A stretch of 11,828 nucleotides of DNA from Candidatus Solibacter sp. (GCA_017883345.1 JADGNT010000070.1:1-11828); one strand, 5' to 3'. Positions 1 through 6,757 are shown, counted from the stretch's first letter. Numbers and translations: made by a program. The notes: generated from the letters alone by a model not told the origin.

Positions 1-1407
1 AGCGGCCAGCTCGATGCCAGTCCGGGTTTGTTCACCGTCATGGCGGCGATCAATGCGGCCGGGTATAAGGCGGAATGGTCGTCGCCGAATAACCACCCGA
101 TTCGCTTCGCGGTGCAGGCGGAACTGGCCAAGCGCGACATCCCCTCGTTGGGCCCGCTGAAGGAGTTCTTCGAGAGCCACCGCAAGCGGACCGACGGGCA
201 GGAGCTGAGCCAGTACCTCTCCTTCGCGCTCTCCTGCACCGGCCCGCCCAGCTTCGAGTTCGCCATACGCGACGTGGAGATCCCGCCGGATGCGATGCCG
301 CTGCGCGATCTCTCGCACCTGCTGGCGGCGTTTTATAAGGAAGCCAACATGGAGGAGCTGTGGAAGCGTTCGCAGCCGGCGATCGAGCAGTACATCGCGC
401 GCTATCACGAGCCGGTGACCAACGCGGTGCTCGAGGTCAACGGCTACCTGCGCCAGATGACGTCGGGGTTCAAGAACCGGCGGTTCCAGATCTTCATCGA
501 ATTGCAGGCGGCGCCCAACCAGATCCAGACGCGCAGCTATAGCGACAACTACACCATCGTGGTAACGCCCTCGCCGGACACGCGCACGTTCGACATACGG
601 CACGCCTACCTGCACTACCTGCTGGACCCTTTGGCGACGCGCAACCAGGAGATTCTGGACCGCAAGAAGAGCCTGGTGGACCACGCCATGCGGGCGCGGG
701 CGCTGAGCGACGCGTACAAGGCGGACTACCTGCTGCTGGTCACCGAATCGCTGATCAAGGCAGTGGAATCGCGGCTGGACCGCAAGCCGGGGATGATCCA
801 GGAGGCGCTGCACGAGGGGTACATCCTGGCGCCGTATTTCTCCGAGGCGCTGCCGGTTTACGAGAAGCAGGAAAGCTCGATGTTCCTCTACTACACCGAG
901 ATGATGCAGGCCATCGATCTGATCAAGGAAGACCGGCGGCTGACGGGGGTGGAATTCAGCAAGGATAGCGCGGCCCGTCCGGCGGTGAGGATGCCGGCGC
1001 CTGTGCCGCCTCCGGCCGCGACGGGCGCGGCCAAGACGCTGGGAGAGGCCGAGCTGGCCTACAGTTCGCGCGAACTGGAGAAAGCGAAGAAGCTGTTCCT
1101 GAAGACGCTGGAGGAGACCGAGAAGCGGAGCGTACACGCCTCGGCGTATTACGGGCTGGCGCGGATTGCGCTGCTGGAGAAGGATCTGGACGCGGCGGAA
1201 CGGCTTTTCCAGAAGGCTCTGGAATCGGAACCGGAGGCGTTCGACAAGGGATGGGTCCTGGTGTATCTGGGACGGCTTGCGGTGGCAGCAGGCGACCGCG
1301 ACAAAGCAACGGAGTATTTCCAAAGCGCTGTTCAATTGGAAGGCGCGACCGACAAGGCGCGCCTGGAAGCGAAGCAGGGCCTGGAACTGACCAAGAAGAA
1401 GCAGTAA
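1..1407 (+). CDS. TPR protein with degenerate zinc-peptidase-like N-terminal region (5' truncated)
   Basis: The reading frame is open from base 1, so the true start and any signal peptide lie upstream; the TTG at 28 and ATG at 40 are internal. 468 residues are visible. The first two thirds (to about base 960) is a mostly helical domain I cannot assign firmly. It has an 'FYKEANMEELW' segment (about 331-363), then 'RHAYLHYLLDP' (598-630), then 'TESLIKAVESRL' (742-777). This order resembles the HExxH...E layout of gluzincin peptidases, but the Glu next to the first His is replaced by Ala, so catalysis is doubtful. After a Pro/Ala linker (about 985-1020) come two to three tetratricopeptide repeats (about 1036-1395), e.g. 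'YYGLARIALLEKDLDAAERLF', which usually mediate protein contacts. It ends in a Lys-rich tail. The next gene starts 22 nt downstream behind a good ribosome site, suggesting one operon. The molecular role is unknown. High confidence it is a gene, low on function. Confidence 0.85.
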   Translation, partial: SGQLDASPGLFTVMAAINAAGYKAEWSSPNNHPIRFAVQAELAKRDIPSLGPLKEFFESHRKRTDGQELSQYLSFALSCTGPPSFEFAIRDVEIPPDAMPLRDLSHLLAAFYKEANMEELWKRSQPAIEQYIARYHEPVTNAVLEVNGYLRQMTSGFKNRRFQIFIELQAAPNQIQTRSYSDNYTIVVTPSPDTRTFDIRHAYLHYLLDPLATRNQEILDRKKSLVDHAMRARALSDAYKADYLLLVTESLIKAVESRLDRKPGMIQEALHEGYILAPYFSEALPVYEKQESSMFLYYTEMMQAIDLIKEDRRLTGVEFSKDSAARPAVRMPAPVPPPAATGAAKTLGEAELAYSSRELEKAKKLFLKTLEETEKRSVHASAYYGLARIALLEKDLDAAERLFQKALESEPEAFDKGWVLVYLGRLAVAAGDRDKATEYFQSAVQLEGATDKARLEAKQGLELTKKKQ

Positions 1408-1429
1408 GGAACCTGAAGGAGTTTTACGC

Positions 1430-2278
1430 ATGAAACGAATGATTCTCACCGGCATCCTGGCAATGGGCGCCGGTGCTACGTGCCTCATGGCTCAGGCCCC
1501 GCCCCCGGCCCAAGCCGCGGCTCCGGCACAGGCGTCCGGCCCGAAGGCGCCGGCGCCCAAATCGAAAGCGGAACTGGATGCCGTGAACGCCCTGGTAGCG
1601 GCGGCCAACGCCCCCCAATCGGACCCGGATAAGTCGATCGCGGCCGCGGAAGCACTGGTCACGAAATTTGCCGACACCGATTTCAAGGCGATCGCGCTGT
1701 ACATCGAAGCGGACGCCTACCAAAAAAAGGGCGACTTCGCCCGCATGGAGATCTTCGCGGAGCGCGTGCTGGAGACCAACCCGCAGGATTTCCGCGCCTC
1801 GTTGATGCTGGCCAAGCACTATGCCACGCACACCCGCGAAAACGATCTGGACCGCGAAGAGAAGTTGGGCAAGGCGGAAAAGTTCGCCAACCAGGTGATC
1901 GAGATGATGAAGACGCTGCCCAAACCGAATCCGCAGTTGCCCGACGATCAGTGGGTGGAAATCAGGAAAGACCTCGCCGCCGAAGGCTACAATGTCATCG
2001 GTCTGGCGAACCTGACGCGCAAGAAGTACGACGCGGCGGCGGCGGCGTTCCAGAGCGCGGTGGACACCAATTCGCACCCCGAGCCGGCGTACATGGTGCG
2101 GCTGGCTTCGGCATTGCAATTAGGCGGGAAGCACGACGAGGCCATCCTGTGGTGCGACAAGGTGTTGGCCATCCCCGACGTACACCCGACGATCAAGAGC
2201 CTGGCAACGCAGATTCGTGCCGGGTCGGTGAAGGCCGGCGGCAAGGCTCCGGGCGGCGCGCCGCCGCAGGCGAAGTAA
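1430..2278 (+). CDS. Secreted tetratricopeptide-repeat protein
   Basis: A 282-residue exported protein. The ATG is preceded by AAGGAG about 8 nt upstream, which fixes the start. Residues 1-22 form a signal peptide (basic MKR, hydrophobic core, likely cleavage after MAQA), followed by a low-complexity Ala/Pro linker (about 23-45). The rest is alpha-helical with TPR-like units at about 86-119 ('ALYIEADAYQKKGDFARMEI'), 182-215 ('YNVIGLANLTRKKYDAAAAAF') and 217-250 ('YMVRLASALQLGGKHDEAIL'). Gly/Ala/Pro-rich C-terminus. TPRs are protein-interaction scaffolds and there is no catalytic motif. Its position 22 nt after another TPR protein and 11 nt before rnc suggests co-transcription, but no functional link to RNase III is evident. 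It probably acts in the periplasm. Specific function unknown. Confidence 0.88.
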   Translation: MKRMILTGILAMGAGATCLMAQAPPPAQAAAPAQASGPKAPAPKSKAELDAVNALVAAANAPQSDPDKSIAAAEALVTKFADTDFKAIALYIEADAYQKKGDFARMEIFAERVLETNPQDFRASLMLAKHYATHTRENDLDREEKLGKAEKFANQVIEMMKTLPKPNPQLPDDQWVEIRKDLAAEGYNVIGLANLTRKKYDAAAAAFQSAVDTNSHPEPAYMVRLASALQLGGKHDEAILWCDKVLAIPDVHPTIKSLATQIRAGSVKAGGKAPGGAPPQAK

Positions 2279-2289
2279 TTTCCCCCTTC

Positions 2290-3066
2290 ATGCGCGCGGA
2301 GCCCGCACTTCTCGAGTTGAAACTGAAACATCGGTTCACCAACCCGGAATTGCTGCGCCGCGCGCTGACCCATAGTTCGCTGGCCTCGGAGACGCGCAGC
2401 GGCGGCGGAGCCGCGGTAAGCGACAACGAGCAGTTGGAGTTCCTCGGCGATTCCGTGCTGGGCCTGGTGGTGAGCGACGTACTTTTCCGGCGCTTCCCGC
2501 TGTACAAGGAAGGCGAGCTCTCCACGCTGAAGGCCCGGCTGGTGAGCGCCGCGCATTTGCACGGCGTGGCGCGCCGGCTGGAATTGGGCAGTTACCTGGA
2601 ACTGGGCCGCGGGGAAGAAATGAGCGGCGGACGCAACAAGAAGACGCTGCTGGTGGATGCGCTGGAGGCCATTATCGCGGCGATTTATCTGGATGGGGGC
2701 CTCGAGCCGGCGTGCAGCTTTATCGTGGAACACGTGATGGACGGCCAAATGGTGTTCGACCAGGAGGCGGGCACCGACATACAGCCCGCCGTCGCCAATT
2801 TCAAAGAAGCGTTGCGCGAGATGGCGAAAGCGCGCAAGCTGCCGGAACCGCGCTACTCGACCATCCGCGAGCAGGGTCCGGAACACTCCAAGACGTTCAC
2901 CATCGAGGTGCGCGTGGGCAAGGAGTGGAGCGGGCAGGCCGACGCACGCACCAAGAAGATCGCGGCGCAGCGCGCCGCGCGCGGCGTTTACGAGCGTTTG
3001 CTGGGGGAGGCGCCGGGGGTTCCGGTGGAACCAGAAAGCAAATTGGCCGCCGATGAACACCGATGA
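2290..3066 (+). CDS. rnc: Ribonuclease III
   Basis: A 258-residue double-strand-specific endoribonuclease that processes rRNA precursors and structured mRNAs. The catalytic domain (about 8-150) carries the family signature NEQLEFLGDS (46-55) with metal-binding E50 and D54, and the second acidic pair D123 and E126 in 'LLVDALEAIIAAIYLDGG'. A C-terminal dsRNA-binding domain spans about 168-238, with 'GPEHSKTFTIEV' and 'TKKIAAQRAA'. The ATG at 2290 gives the normal family N-terminus and length. The frame is open further upstream, but that lies inside the preceding TPR gene. It starts 11 nt after that gene, with only a weak purine-rich ribosome site. The oddity is the tail: the last five or six residues (ADEHR) and the TGA are encoded by the left arm of a long palindrome (3047-3120), so the original C-terminus was probably altered by repeat insertion, beyond the folded domain. 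Identification is firm. Confidence 0.97.
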   Translation: MRAEPALLELKLKHRFTNPELLRRALTHSSLASETRSGGGAAVSDNEQLEFLGDSVLGLVVSDVLFRRFPLYKEGELSTLKARLVSAAHLHGVARRLELGSYLELGRGEEMSGGRNKKTLLVDALEAIIAAIYLDGGLEPACSFIVEHVMDGQMVFDQEAGTDIQPAVANFKEALREMAKARKLPEPRYSTIREQGPEHSKTFTIEVRVGKEWSGQADARTKKIAAQRAARGVYERLLGEAPGVPVEPESKLAADEHR

Positions 3067-3120
3067 ACACAGATAAAACCACTGGGCTGCTTATCCGTGT
3101 TCATCTGCGTTCATCGGCGG
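3047..3120. repeat. Long imperfect palindrome overlapping the rnc stop codon
   Basis: The two 30-nt arms are 3047-3076 and 3091-3120, separated by a 14-nt loop. They are reverse complements at 27 of 30 positions, with mismatches at 3059, 3061 and 3071. One further G-C pair (3046/3121) extends the stem. The left arm also contains a perfect tandem 10-mer, CGATGAACAC, at 3051-3060 and 3061-3070. The motif built on GATGAACAC/GTGTTCATC resembles dispersed REP- or MITE-like palindromes I have seen between genes in several bacterial phyla; that is recollection, not a search. It contains the rnc stop (3064-3066) and ends just before the methyltransferase. As RNA it would form a roughly 30-bp hairpin. 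There is no U-tract, so it is not a canonical intrinsic terminator, although it could slow transcription or protect the rnc message. Confidence 0.9.
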
Positions 3121-3166
3121 CTCAATGCTTTTTCCAGAGCAACGGAAACAGGTAGATATCAGACTG

Positions 3167-3928
3167 ATGAGCGGCTTCATGAACCCGGCGGAATTTGCCA
3201 ATATCCGCCAATCCGAGGAAGCATTTTGGTGGTACCGCGGCATGCGCGCGACCCTGTTCCGCATGCTGGAGCCGCATCTGAAGGGGCGCGCGATCGGTAG
3301 CGCGCTGGAGGCCGGCTGCGGCACCGGCTACTTGTCGCAGATGTTGCAGCGCGAGCGCGGGTGGAAGATCATACCGCTCGATTTCAGCGGCGATGGCCTG
3401 CACTACGCGCGCCAACTGGGGGTCGTGAATCCGGTGCAGGGCGACATTCGTTCTCTGCCCTTCGGCGACGGCGCCTTCGACCTGGTGATGTCGGTGGACG
3501 TGATCGCGCACCTGCCGCGGGGCGACGAACATCTGGCGGCGCGGGAGCTGGCGCGGGTGGCCCGGCGCGGCGGCCTGGTGGTGGTGCGCACCTCGGCGCT
3601 GGACATGCTGCGCAGCCGCCACGGCGAATTCGCCCACGAACGCCAGCGTTTCACGCGCCGCCGCCTGATGGGCCTGTTCGCCGGCGCGGGCATCCGGGTT
3701 TTGCGCTGCAGCTACTCCAACTCCCTGTTGATGCCGATTGCGCTGCTCAAGTTCCGGCTGTGGGAGCCGCTGTTGCGCAAACCGGCGGAGAGCGGCGTGC
3801 AGATGGTGGCGCCCTGGCTGGACCGGCTGCTATACGCGCCGCTGGCCATGGAGGCCGCATGGCTCGGCGCGGGACATAACCTCCCGGCGGGGCAATCGCT
3901 CGTGCTGATCGGGGAGAAGATGTTGTGA
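3167..3928 (+). CDS. SAM-dependent class I methyltransferase
   Basis: A 253-residue protein if started at ATG 3167. Alternatives are ATG 3125, which adds 14 residues next to the palindrome, and ATG 3179; none has a strong ribosome site. Class I Rossmann methyltransferase features are SAM motif I 'LEAGCGTGY' (47-55), an acidic residue at the end of beta2 in 'IIPLDFSG' (68-75), 'GDIRSLPFGDGAFDLVMSVD' (92-111, post-I and motif II region), and motif III around 'RVARRGGLVVVRTS' (130-143). The pattern fits the Methyltransf_11/UbiE-like superfamily. The C-terminal half (about 180-253) is hydrophobic and may pack against a lipid substrate or the membrane. Its last codon overlaps the glycosyltransferase start (GTGA), so the two are translationally coupled and probably act on one pathway, plausibly an envelope glycan or polyprenyl-linked sugar. 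Substrate unknown. Confidence 0.9.
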   Translation: MSGFMNPAEFANIRQSEEAFWWYRGMRATLFRMLEPHLKGRAIGSALEAGCGTGYLSQMLQRERGWKIIPLDFSGDGLHYARQLGVVNPVQGDIRSLPFGDGAFDLVMSVDVIAHLPRGDEHLAARELARVARRGGLVVVRTSALDMLRSRHGEFAHERQRFTRRRLMGLFAGAGIRVLRCSYSNSLLMPIALLKFRLWEPLLRKPAESGVQMVAPWLDRLLYAPLAMEAAWLGAGHNLPAGQSLVLIGEKML

Positions 3929-4659
3929 TCGCGCGACCTCGGGATTTCCCATCGCTGAGCGTCTTCTTTCCGGCATACAACGATGCGCCGTCGCTGCCCG
4001 GCCTGCTGGCCAAGACGTTCGCGGCGCTGGAAGCCCACGTAGCGGATTACGAAGTCATCGTGGTCGACGACGGCAGTCGCGATGACACGGCCGCCGTGCT
4101 GGAACGATTGCGCGGCCTGTATAGTCCCCGCCTGCGCGTGGTCACGCATCCACAGAATCGCGGCTATGGCGGCGCGCTGCGCAGCGGGTTCGAGGCGGCC
4201 ACCAAGGAATTCGTCTTCTATACCGATGGCGACAGCCAGTACGATGTCGGCGAACTGCCGCGCCTGCTGGAACTGGTGGGCCCCGATACCGGCCTGGTGA
4301 ACGGCTACAAGCTGGAACGTCGCGATCCGGCGCACCGCATCTGGATCGGCAAGACCTACAACTTCTGCGCGCGGCTGCTGTTCGGCATCCGCATCCGCGA
4401 TATCGATTGCGATTATCGTCTGATCCGGCGCGCGCTGTTGGAGAGGATCCATCTGACTTCGACCAGCGGCACCATCTGCGTGGAACTGGTGCGCAAGCTG
4501 GAAATGACGGGCTGCGGGGTGGTGGAAACCGGCGTGCACCATTACGCGCGGCTGTACGGAAAATCTCAATTCTTCCGCCTGCGGTCGCTGGCGACGACGC
4601 TTTATGAATTGGCGCGGCTGTGGGTGCGGGTGGTGATTCTGCGCCGCACGGCATACTGA
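3925..4659 (+). CDS. Family 2 glycosyltransferase (dolichol-phosphate-mannose-synthase-like)
   Basis: A 244-residue GT-A fold transferase starting at a GTG that overlaps the preceding methyltransferase stop by 4 nt. GT2 hallmarks are the beta1 motif 'LSVFFPAYND' (11-20), nucleotide-binding 'VIVVDDGSRDDT' (44-55), 'NRGYGGALRSGF' (78-89) typical of the DPM1/DPG-synthase subgroup, and the metal-binding DxD variant 'TDGDSQYD' (100-107, D101 and D103). 'DIDCDYRLIRR' (159-169) corresponds to the acceptor-side acidic motif. It lacks the C-terminal transmembrane or GtrA-like domains of longer relatives, so it is the short form, with only a hydrophobic C-terminal stretch (about 222-240). Known relatives transfer a sugar from a nucleotide sugar to polyprenyl phosphate on the cytoplasmic face of the inner membrane. 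Donor and acceptor cannot be read here. Its 3' end overlaps the convergent gene by 58 bp. Confidence 0.92.
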   Translation: MIARPRDFPSLSVFFPAYNDAPSLPGLLAKTFAALEAHVADYEVIVVDDGSRDDTAAVLERLRGLYSPRLRVVTHPQNRGYGGALRSGFEAATKEFVFYTDGDSQYDVGELPRLLELVGPDTGLVNGYKLERRDPAHRIWIGKTYNFCARLLFGIRIRDIDCDYRLIRRALLERIHLTSTSGTICVELVRKLEMTGCGVVETGVHHYARLYGKSQFFRLRSLATTLYELARLWVRVVILRRTAY

Positions 4660-5069
4660 AGCCCGGGCGGCCGCGCGACGGGCAGGCTCAGCACCGAAAG
4701 GGTAAACGAACGGGTGGCCACGGTGCCATCGAAGCCTTCGGCCAGCAGAGTGTAGTGGGTGGTGTGCTCGGGCACTACGTCGAAGCAGCGATCCTGCGCC
4801 GGCCAGGCGCTCTGCATGGGCGAAATGCGCACCAATCTGGCATTCTCCACCGAATAGCAGAGCTGAGCCGTCTGGCCCGGCGCGAGGGTTCCGACGCTGG
4901 CGTAGAAGCGCAGGATCCGTACCGGACCGGGATGCGTGTCCCAGGGATGGACCCACACCTGGCCGTCCGGGCGGCGCGCCAGGCTCAGGCCCCAAAGGGC
5001 CACCAGCAGGCTCACCGCGAGGAATATCGTGGCGAAGCGGGAGAGCATTTGGTAGTTGGACTCCACCAT
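4602..5069 (-). CDS. Small membrane-anchored protein with Ig-like (beta-sandwich) domain
   Basis: A 155-residue protein. One transmembrane or uncleaved signal segment lies at about 11-30 ('RFATIFLAVSLLVALWGLSL'), followed by an exported domain. The motif 'FYASVGTLAPGQTAQLCYSV' (55-74), the 'ENARLVRISP' that follows, and 'THYTLLAEG' (104-112) match the repeat pattern of Ig-like domains common in acidobacterial secreted proteins, where 'PGQ.a.L.w.V.na..v.i.P' precedes 'tTYtLtA'. C71 and C95 could form a disulfide. The start at 5069 has no clear ribosome site; the in-frame ATG at 5048 (residue 8) has GGTGGAG about 12 nt upstream and is an alternative. The last 19 residues are Arg/Thr-rich, read through the end of the convergent glycosyltransferase gene, and may be a drifted extension. 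Divergent from phzF with only 39 nt between starts. Function unknown; probably a binding or structural role at the cell envelope. Confidence 0.72.
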   Translation of the reverse strand: MVESNYQMLSRFATIFLAVSLLVALWGLSLARRPDGQVWVHPWDTHPGPVRILRFYASVGTLAPGQTAQLCYSVENARLVRISPMQSAWPAQDRCFDVVPEHTTHYTLLAEGFDGTVATRSFTLSVLSLPVARPPGLQYAVRRRITTRTHSRANS

Positions 5070-5108
5070 GGCGGGTTTAGTTTCGAAAATGCGCTAACCT
5101 GCAAGATT

Positions 5109-5930
5109 ATGGCCATTCGAATCGTCCAAGTCGATGCTTTCACCAACCGCCCGTTTGCGGGAAATCCCGCGGCGGTGTGCGTACTCCCCGAGGGTCTCAC
5201 TGAGCACACCTCCGAGCAATGGATGCGCGATGTGGCGCGCGAAATGAATCTCTCGGAAACCGCTTTCCTGGTTCCGCGGGAGGGCGTCGCGCGGGAGGAT
5301 GGCTACCATCTGCGCTGGTTCACCCCGGCGGTGGAAGTGGATCTCTGCGGCCACGCCACTTTGGCCAGCGCGCACGTGTTGTGGCAGGACGGCCACCTGC
5401 CCGAGGGCCGGCAGGCGCGCTTCCACACGCGCAGCGGCCTGCTGACCGCCGACCGGCGCGGCGACTGGATCGAGCTGGATTTCCCGGCCAAGATCGCCGT
5501 GCCGGCCGAAGCGCCCGCCGAGTTGCTCGCCGCGTTGGGAATTGCCGGGGCGAAGTTCGTGGGCAGGAATGCTTTCGATTACCTGGTGGAAGTGGATTCC
5601 GAGGAGATGGTGCGCGCGCTTTCGCCGGACCACACCACGCTGCGCAAAGTGCCGGTGCGCGGGGTGATCGTGACGGCGCGGTCGTCGAGCCGCGAGTTCG
5701 ACTTTGTGTCGCGCTTTTTCGCCCCCGGGTCGGGCGTGGATGAAGACCCGGTGACGGGGTCCTCGCACACGGCGCTTGGGCCATACTGGGCGGGCATCCT
5801 GGGCAAGAGCGAGTTCACGGCGTTCCAGGCCTCGGCGCGCGGCGGCGTAGTGAAAGTGCAGGTACGGGGCGACCGCGTGCTGCTCGGCGGTCAGGCAGTG
5901 ACAGTGATGACTGGGGAGTTGGTGGCGTAA
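5109..5930 (+). CDS. PhzF-family phenazine-biosynthesis-like isomerase/epimerase
   Basis: A 273-residue protein of the diaminopimelate-epimerase fold (two alpha/beta hot-dog-like barrels). Family landmarks are the N-terminal 'VDAFTNRPFAGNPAAVCVL' (8-26), 'MNLSETAFL' with E50 at the position of the PhzF catalytic Glu45, 'RWFTPAVEVDLCGHATLASA' (69-88), and 'FFAPGSGVDEDPVTGSSH' (203-220) with the conserved Asp211. Length is normal for the family (about 260-300). PhzF itself isomerises dihydro-3-hydroxyanthranilate in phenazine synthesis, but no other phenazine gene is nearby, so a general metabolic isomerase or promiscuous detoxifying role is more likely. The ATG at 5109 matches the usual N-terminus; the frame is open further upstream, but only as an antisense shadow. 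No strong ribosome site; a TAACCT (5094-5099) ends 9 nt before the ATG and could be a -10 for a very short leader. Substrate unknown. Confidence 0.93.
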   Translation: MAIRIVQVDAFTNRPFAGNPAAVCVLPEGLTEHTSEQWMRDVAREMNLSETAFLVPREGVAREDGYHLRWFTPAVEVDLCGHATLASAHVLWQDGHLPEGRQARFHTRSGLLTADRRGDWIELDFPAKIAVPAEAPAELLAALGIAGAKFVGRNAFDYLVEVDSEEMVRALSPDHTTLRKVPVRGVIVTARSSSREFDFVSRFFAPGSGVDEDPVTGSSHTALGPYWAGILGKSEFTAFQASARGGVVKVQVRGDRVLLGGQAVTVMTGELVA

Positions 5931-5958
5931 TTTGCTTCGCGCGCGGCCCCAATCAGCC

Positions 5959-5987
5959 TTGACAGGGTCGACCGGCTTGAAGAAAAT
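5959..5987 (+). promoter_or_regulatory. Predicted sigma70-type promoter for the small exported protein gene
   Basis: A perfect -35 TTGACA (5959-5964), a 17-nt spacer and GAAAAT (5982-5987, 4 of 6 matches to TATAAT) lie in the 92-nt gap between the PhzF-family gene and the next GTG start at 6023. Transcription would begin near 5994, giving a leader of roughly 30 nt that includes the GGGAGG ribosome site. The consensus -35 with optimal spacing makes this credible; the -10 is moderate. Confidence 0.5.
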
Positions 5988-6022
5988 AGGACAGAGTTAT
6001 CCTTTGAACGTGGGAGGTCTCC

Positions 6023-6562
6023 GTGAATACAACTTTCCGGATTGCCGCGATCGCGGTTACCGCGTTCCTCTTCTCACTCACGCCCAAGATTGTCCTCGCG
6101 GCACCGGCGGAGCAACTGGCGCTGCGATGGAGTGAACTTCAACCCGTGCTCAAGGGCCGGCAGCTCTCGCTGCGGCTGGCCGACGGGGCGACCGTGGAAG
6201 GCAAGTACTCGAGCCTGCAAGCGGACGCGCTATCGATTCAGGTTACAAAGACGAGCGACCCGGCGAAGCATCCGAAGGGTGCGACGAGGTTGGCGAGGCC
6301 CGAATTGGCGCAGCTTACTGTAATGCGCCACCGCGGTTGGAAGGGAAGGACCATCGGGCTGATCGCCGGCGGAGCCATTGCCGCTGTCGCTATCGGCACG
6401 ATTCACGCGATATCGAACAACGAAGTAGGCGGCTGGAGTTCGGGGAGCGCAAGTGCTGCCGCCGCTGGGGGCGCCGGGGCGGCCGGGATCGGTTATCTGA
6501 TCGGCTGGCTCGGTGATATCGCAGGCTCCCGGCCGGAACGGGCCGTGCAAATTCTGCCGTAG
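6023..6562 (+). CDS. Small exported protein of unknown function with Gly-rich membrane segments
   Basis: A 179-residue protein starting at GTG 6023, placed by GGGAGG 5 nt upstream. Residues 1-27 are a clear signal peptide (cleavage near 'VLAAPA'). The mature N-terminal part (about 32-105) is a small beta-rich module: 'LKGRQLSLRLADGATVEGKY' (43-62), 'SLQADALSIQVTKTSD' (64-79), then 'ARPELAQLTVMR' (91-102). The 'DG..veGk' strand-turn pattern recalls similar hypothetical proteins in acidobacterial genomes and loosely an Sm-like barrel, though that is a guess. The C-terminal half has two Gly/Ala-rich hydrophobic stretches (about 110-131 and 145-168) that could span or pack in a membrane, like glycine-zipper proteins. 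It has its own candidate promoter and stands alone between unrelated genes. No catalytic motif. Function unknown. Confidence 0.8.
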   Translation: MNTTFRIAAIAVTAFLFSLTPKIVLAAPAEQLALRWSELQPVLKGRQLSLRLADGATVEGKYSSLQADALSIQVTKTSDPAKHPKGATRLARPELAQLTVMRHRGWKGRTIGLIAGGAIAAVAIGTIHAISNNEVGGWSSGSASAAAAGGAGAAGIGYLIGWLGDIAGSRPERAVQILP

Positions 6563-6751
6563 GAAGCGATCCGGTGAACGGCCGAATCGTGGCCGCGGCG
6601 ATATCATCCGTCTGCAAGAGCGGACTCGGCGCCGCCCCAGCCGCCAGGCTATTGGTCAACGGGAGCCTTGGGTCAGAATCGAGATTTGCGGTACCGTAAC
6701 CAAGGTAAATTGTGATCAAGACCGGCCAGCAGCGGCGCGGAAGCGCGGTGC

Positions 6752-6757
6752 TACACT
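6752..6757 (+). promoter_or_regulatory. Possible extended -10 element directly before the enoyl-CoA hydratase start
   Basis: TACACT preceded by TG one base upstream (TGc-TACACT, TG at 6749-6750) forms an extended -10. No -35 is recognisable at the right spacing. Its last base is only 7 nt before the ATG at 6765, so transcription would begin at or next to the start codon, consistent with a leaderless message. The rest of 6563-6764 holds no gene, terminator or RNA that I can identify. Confidence 0.4.

Noticed and set aside
1987..3060. Antisense open frame (357 codons) opposite rnc and the end of the TPR gene
   Set aside because: rnc on the plus strand is unambiguous; the antisense product has low-complexity composition and no motif.
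3125..3166. Methyltransferase start at ATG 3125
   Set aside because: The 14 extra residues are charged, lack a ribosome site and begin 5 nt after the palindrome; the family-like sequence begins at or after 3167. It cannot be fully excluded.
3712..4995. Long antisense open frame (427 codons) across the glycosyltransferase and the Ig-like gene
   Set aside because: It lies opposite the GT2 gene with its intact motifs and in another frame of the Ig-like gene; composition is typical of a GC-rich shadow frame.
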